DNA from: Zhengitettix transpicula
Taxonomy: Eukaryota > Arthropoda > Insecta > Orthoptera > Tetrigidae
Assembly (NCBI GenBank): GCA_037074705.1
Contig: CM073594.1
Span: 61,314,509 to 61,378,508 of the forward strand
DNA length: 64,000 nucleotides
Direction: 5' to 3'
Part shown: positions 58,882 through 64,000 of the stretch, piece by piece
Layout of the letters: each line of letters starts with the position of its first letter
Numbering within the stretch: position 1 is the first letter of the stretch
The notes under the pieces: model-generated
What the model was told of the DNA's origin: nothing
The model's database searches: none
The model's input: the letters and a program-made list of their open reading frames with translations, nothing else
Program-made: the position numbers and the translations under genes

Positions 58882-61800
58882 TATATATTATATTAAAGTA
58901 AAAAATATTTCAAATAAATGTAAGTCGATCTAGGGAACTGTATAAGGGTCAATAGTCTCTGTGTCAGTGTAAGGGAGACGGCAGAAGATGAATGAGTCAT
59001 GGACCGTCTGTTTATCTATTAATCACTCTCGGATTTTCCTCCCTCCGGAAATCACGATCAATATCGTAACGAACCGTCACTTATCTTCTTGAAATAAAAT
59101 ACGGAAAGATTACTGAATTATTACTTTCTTAAAAGAACACAATTAACGTCTCTAAAGACAAATAACACAAGGAATTAACGACCCGTATAACAGATTAACA
59201 GAAATTAATTTTGAACAGTATATAATTCAAATAAAAAATACCTTGTAGGTTCTTTTAAATGTTTTGTAACTTTGGACCTATTATTTCAGTCTGGCTCTAG
59301 TATTGACAAAGATCGCAACAATAGTTGACAGAATCATAACAACACTTTTAAAATATATATTGAACAAAATTAATTTCCGTTACTAATCTGGTTATTAAAC
59401 AAACAGTATTTTCATAAAATTGATTAAATCTGTAAAAATTACCAATCAAATAACCAAAAATACATAAGAAATTCTTTGTGAAAAATTTAAAAAATACGCT
59501 ACGTATACTTTGGGTATTTATCATCATCATAAAATATTTTCGGGTTAAGATCATACTAATGGCGTTTCCCACAGAATTTTAAAATTATAACTAAATGACT
59601 GTTTTTTTCTTAAAAATTTGCGTATAACTCTGAACATTCTCGTCGAATAATTTAATATTAGAGTCAGAATTATTTATAAATCTTGAATTTTATATTTATA
59701 ATCGATTGTAACATATTCAGGGATGAAATATAAATCAAACACACGTAAATATAAACTTGAAACCTGTCTTTAAAACATTTATTATGTGCTAAAATCTCAG
59801 AAATGTATATAAAATAAATGTTTTGGCACCGTTTTTGGTTCATGTTTGCATAGATATTATTTGAGTCTTCGTAATTATATTTAATTAACATTGATATAAA
59901 TAAAATTTAACATTATAAAAATAAAGGAACAAATTTTTCACGTGTTGAAGGATTTTTTAAAAATTTTATTGGAAGGATTATTACTGATTTTATTAAAAAT
60001 AGAAGTGTCTGTATTGATAAATTAGATTTTACAAATATTTATAAATCGATTCTGTCAGGAAATTATGTTTAAAATACAGAAGATTTAGCATGGAAATTCT
60101 CTGAAATCTCCTTCAAAATACCAAATTAATTAATGATTTGAAGAAACTTAAAAAATTAATTTTTGTTGTTGTTTTGAGATTAATATAAAAATATATTACC
60201 TAAAATGTCAATTTTTTGAAAGGAAAATAAGTATAAAATTTCTTGTATTAATATTTTGAACCCAAAAGGTTTTAAATAGTATCAATTACATAAAGTGTTT
60301 ATTTGAATAAATTTTGACGATGGTCGCTTTTTGAAAATTTGGAAAAGTCATTATTTATCGAACAATTTTACTGAGCATGTGTAAAGAAATACACATTATA
60401 CAGGATTTACCCAATGGAAAATAAAATTAAAATAAAATTGAGGAACATCCAATTTTCAAGATGACCATGGCAAAGCCCGAAAGCTTCTTGGACAATCAAA
60501 ATTAATATAAAAAAATGGAAAAAAAGACAAATATAAGAACCGGAATGATTTAATTTGTGATTTAATAAGTATTTATTTATTTATATTATTTAGAATAATT
60601 AAAAAAAATTGAGGTTCAGAACAACACATATAATGATATATCAGTCAAAGCAATTTAAATATATGCAAGATTAAGGATATAATTACTTAATAAAATTAAT
60701 TTCTGTTATAATTTTTGTAAAAGAAAAATATATTTAGATAAATTCAGTCTTGTTTACGTTTCCGGTTACATAAGAAATAATTTAGATTATTTCTTAGAAT
60801 TAATTGACGGAAGATGAAGAATAAAGCCGTATATCAATTTCATATTATAACTTCTTATGTTATTACGGGATAATGTGTGTGAATACAGAGGCCTTAACTT
60901 CCAGATCCATAAGAAACGTATTATTTAAGAGCGCTTTTCCCCCTTGCTCCTGAAGCGCATTTCTCTAACAATCTAGGGGTTGGTTGGAAGAGGGCGAGTG
61001 GGGAAAAAGAAGTAAGTTCAAAGCGAGGCCGATTTTCCTCCGAGACAAAAGATCCGTCACAAGGGCCAGGAAATTGCTCCCTTTAGCGGGGAAATGAACC
61101 TTGTCACTGCCTCATGCAGCGGTCCTGAGAAATTGTTATCAAATCTGTGGAAGAGACAACGAAAATTCCAACACTCAGACCACCAAGTCTTGGAAGATTG
61201 TGATTAGAATTTAGAAAATTGCTTTACTTATTCTTCGAATGTGTTTAAGGGTAAATATCCTTCAACACAGTGAATCATTTTTAAATGACAATTGTGACAT
61301 TTTAAAGCTTAAAAACGGCTAAAGATTTTAGCCAGACGATAAAATAAAGAAATCAGCCAATAAATTCAAAATAATCTGACTTTACACACAATTAAATTAA
61401 AGAATTATACCTCATGAAAATACAATAAAAAAGTAAACCGTTCGGACATACGTTTGGGACCTGATTAAGAAAAAAAATTATATTCTATGGAATACAACAA
61501 AAATTTTTATTGATCTTCTTGAATTTTCGAACTAAAGAGACATTCCAAAAATTGTTACTGTGTTTTCTAACAGGCTAATAGAATTTTTACACTTCTTGGA
61601 ATCAAAATTTGGCTTCAACAAGGTTCTGAAGAGTTATTTTTGTATCCCAAAATATTTAATAAATAGGCCTCTCTTTTGATTTTATTTTATTAATATCGTA
61701 TGTCATGAGGTCCCGAAGTTGGGTCCAAGCGTTTTAATCCTTTTATTGTTGAAGCCGAAATTAAGTTGAAGTTAAAATTCTATTAGAAGTTTACAGACAT

Positions 61801-61898
61801 ATCAAAAAATATTTTTAATGTCCTTCATGCAAGTTGAGTTGGAAATTTCAGCATTTTTGTTGTATTCCATAGAATTTTCAACTTTTTTAATATGGCAC

Positions 61899-61927
61899 CT
61901 GATGAAATCCCAAAGTTGGGTCGAAAC
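61899..61927 (+). repeat. Hammerhead-like core motif
   Basis: CTGATGA (61899-61905), then AATCCCAAAGTTGGGTC, then GAAAC (61923-61927). CCCAA pairs with TTGGG as a stem. A degraded sister copy 195 bp upstream reads 'tcatgaggtcccgaagttgg' and 'gtccaagcgtt' (61703-61733). Confidence 0.5.
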
Positions 61928-62562
61928 GTTGTACTCCTGTTTTTGAATTGTCAAGAGATGCAATTCATAAAGTTAGTTGTATTCAATTCAAATGATTCTG
62001 GCTTTATTTTCTAATTTATTTATTTTTATTTATAGTTAACACGTGATGAATATCAATTTTGAACAAGTTTACAAGATTATTTTTCATTATTTTGAATAGA
62101 TATTTCATGTAATATTTATTTATTAACTGACAGAATAATGTTTTTTGAGTCACACATAAAAATCAGTTTTTTATATCTTAAATCCGTATATTCATTTGGA
62201 ATTTTAAACTGACTTTTGGCATAATAATTTATATTAAAATATATATACATATATTAAAGAAAATCTTTTAAACGATTTTATAAAATAAATTTTAAAAACA
62301 CCAGCCTTCAGGTCAGAAAAAAATATCATATTAAAAATAATATTTATCACACAAAAAGTTTTATCGTTGATTGGAACCTCTTCAGGTGTACAATTACAAT
62401 TAAATTCAGTTATCTAAAAAAATTTAAGAAATAAAGTCTTACATAAATTTAATTTTTATTACAGTTATGTATAAATATAATTTATAATGTGTTAATTGCA
62501 ATTTATTATAAGAATATTTATATTAACAAATTGCTAACGTTAATTGAATTGAAACTGAACGC

Positions 62563-62589
62563 CTGAAGCGGTTCCAACCCTGGATGAAA
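62563..62589 (+). repeat. Hammerhead-like core motif
   Basis: CTGAAGCGGTTCCAACCC then TGGATGAAACGTTGAG. The related minus-strand copy lies at about 62355-62387 ('cacctgaagaggttccaatc'). The two face each other about 180 bp apart. Confidence 0.4.
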
Positions 62590-64000
62590 CGTTGAGTCTA
62601 CTAAATATTACGTTTTAAATATGATACTAAATTTTTCTTGCCATATAGGTTGGTGTTTTTAACATTTTTTTTTACAAAAGTTTCTTATAATTGTTAAACA
62701 ATTTTATAATCTAATTATATAAAAAAGTGATTCTTAAATCAATAATCAAACTTTCAATATTTATTCATAGACAATCACCGTATTCTTTTTTATTACAAAA
62801 TAAAGAACAGATAATTCCTATGAGAAAACGAAAGCTATATTAAATGGAATACATTTCGATGTTGGACTTCAACCAACACTGAAAGTTTTAAATACTTAAG
62901 ATAAGGAACAATTTTAAATGAAAAGTGATGATCACTTAATGTTGATAGCAGTAAAAGATTATTCAAAAGTTAATACATTTTTCTTACTTTTGTATAAACT
63001 TTGAAATTGATACACAGTTATTGCAATATTGTTTAAGTGAACAGAAGAGATGTTGGCTCTTTAGAGAAAGTAGACCTTGCTGGAGTGGAAGATCGTGTAA
63101 CGACTTTCGGTGCGTGACGTATGGAGACGACGAAGGCTTCTCCACGGAGCAGACGTTCAATAAAGGAACTTCAGGATCGTCAATGAAGCGAAGCTGAGGT
63201 CCTTGAAGAGTTTTTTTTTGCCTTCTAACTCCAACAGTTGGGTAAAAACCTCCTGTCCGCTACTTAGAAAATGCTATTATGACGAATTAGGAACATAAAA
63301 GTCTCGAAATTTCGCTTCTCCCTCGCGGAATAATAATCCGTGGATTCTTAAATTGTCGTCATTACGTCACAAGAAAAGACTAACCGTCGGTTCGGGAATA
63401 ATTGCGACTGAATGATGGACAACGGCAATGAACCGTACAGGTGTTGTTACGGGGAGTGGTCCAAAGAAATCAGAAAACGGATACGCCGAGTCTTATATTT
63501 TTAGAATCCTTAGAGGGGAGATTGTATTTCTAAAACATCTTCCAACGAATGAACAAGACAGGTATCATAATTAAGTAGTGAAGTAAGATACAGTCAAACC
63601 CTTCTACCAGGGCAGGGTTGAAACGAGTAGGTCCATGTCTTGGAGGGTTGCGGATCCACGTTCATTTGGTTCACGAACAGATGATTTTTATTTCAGGAGG
63701 ACGAGAAACGATATTTTAAAAAATAAAAAACACAGGAAATATGCCAGAAAAATTGTTTTAATTAATTAAAACAAAAATAATATTATTCAAGGATTATAAT
63801 TTAATATGACCGATTTTAAAATAGTATTTTTGTAATATAACCAGAAACAGGTTTTTTAATCACTTTCGACAGTAATACTCGAAACTCGATAATGAAAATC
63901 TTATTTAATTTAATTAGCACAGAGGTTTTGGCCGAAATATCAATAATCATCTACAAAACAAAATTTTACGTTATAAATATTTACAATTTACAAAACCTAT

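Larger units (their letters stand above)
58882..64000. other. AT-rich region, no gene recognised
   Basis: No ORF here resembles a protein I know. Relatively GC-rich islands lie at about 60920-61190 and 63050-63680. Hammerhead-like cores cluster at 61703-62589. At 63247-63130 the minus strand has an open stretch reading 'LFKDLSFASLTILKFLY' before a stop; it is weakly like the start of a chemoreceptor but cannot be supported. Confidence 0.4.

Noticed and set aside
58624..58896. 90-aa plus-strand ORF with Cys residues
   Set aside because: Lies in LTR-like repeat F in antisense; no domain recognised.
63130..63260. Minus-strand stretch reading like the start of a chemoreceptor ('LFKDLSFASLTILKFLY')
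   Set aside because: Stops immediately, has no downstream continuation that I can find and no matching splice structure; the resemblance is too short to support a pseudogene call.
1..64000. tRNA, rRNA, CRISPR array or viral gene
   Set aside because: I saw no cloverleaf-like tRNA gene, rRNA block, regularly spaced repeats or recognisable viral or gag-pol protein on either strand.

Overview
This is a window of an AT-rich, intron-rich animal genome. It is almost certainly from an insect, because it carries a complete 7tm_6 odorant receptor, a family confined to insects. I cannot name the order. All genes are split by spliceosomal introns, exon phases join cleanly, and there is no prokaryotic, CRISPR or operon-like structure.

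Layout. 1-3.8 kb: non-coding flank downstream of Bicaudal-D. 3.8-10.7 kb (minus): BicD, 12 exons, predicted 800 aa, dynein cargo adaptor. 10.7-12.8 kb: shared divergent promoter interval. 12.8-24.0 kb (plus): Ehbp1 (NT-C2, CH and bMERB domains, C-terminal CaaX box), 23 exons, predicted 1009 aa, with two GC-AG introns. 28.9-29.3 kb (minus): a small UPF0449 (C19orf25-like) coiled-coil gene. 29.6-33.5 kb: three solo-LTR-like repeats placed next to (AT)n runs. 35.6-36.15 kb: a retroposed SINE-like element with an 11-bp target duplication, ending 62 bp before the odorant receptor start codon. 36.2-42.5 kb (plus): odorant receptor, 5 exons, predicted 422 aa. 43.2-45.2 kb (minus): TTC19, 3 exons, predicted 345 aa, mitochondrial complex III factor. 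46-48 kb: small weak ORFs. 49.3-53.4 kb (minus): the C-terminal four exons of an unidentified multi-pass membrane protein, possibly a divergent chemoreceptor. 54-59 kb: more LTR-like repeats. 59-64 kb: no gene recognised.

BicD and Ehbp1 are both Rab/endomembrane trafficking proteins transcribed divergently from one interval. The other genes look functionally unrelated.

The unexplained structure is mostly in the repeats: (i) a TGTAATA...TATTACA LTR family targeted to AT-rich or (AT)n sites, three copies of which carry a tRNA-Lys-like primer-binding motif between two successive terminal motifs; (ii) dispersed tails with a hammerhead-ribozyme-like core; (iii) a fold-back element whose left arm is split by a SINE-like insertion. 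Exon coordinates come from reading splice signals by eye and conserved protein sequence; no alignment or transcript data were available.
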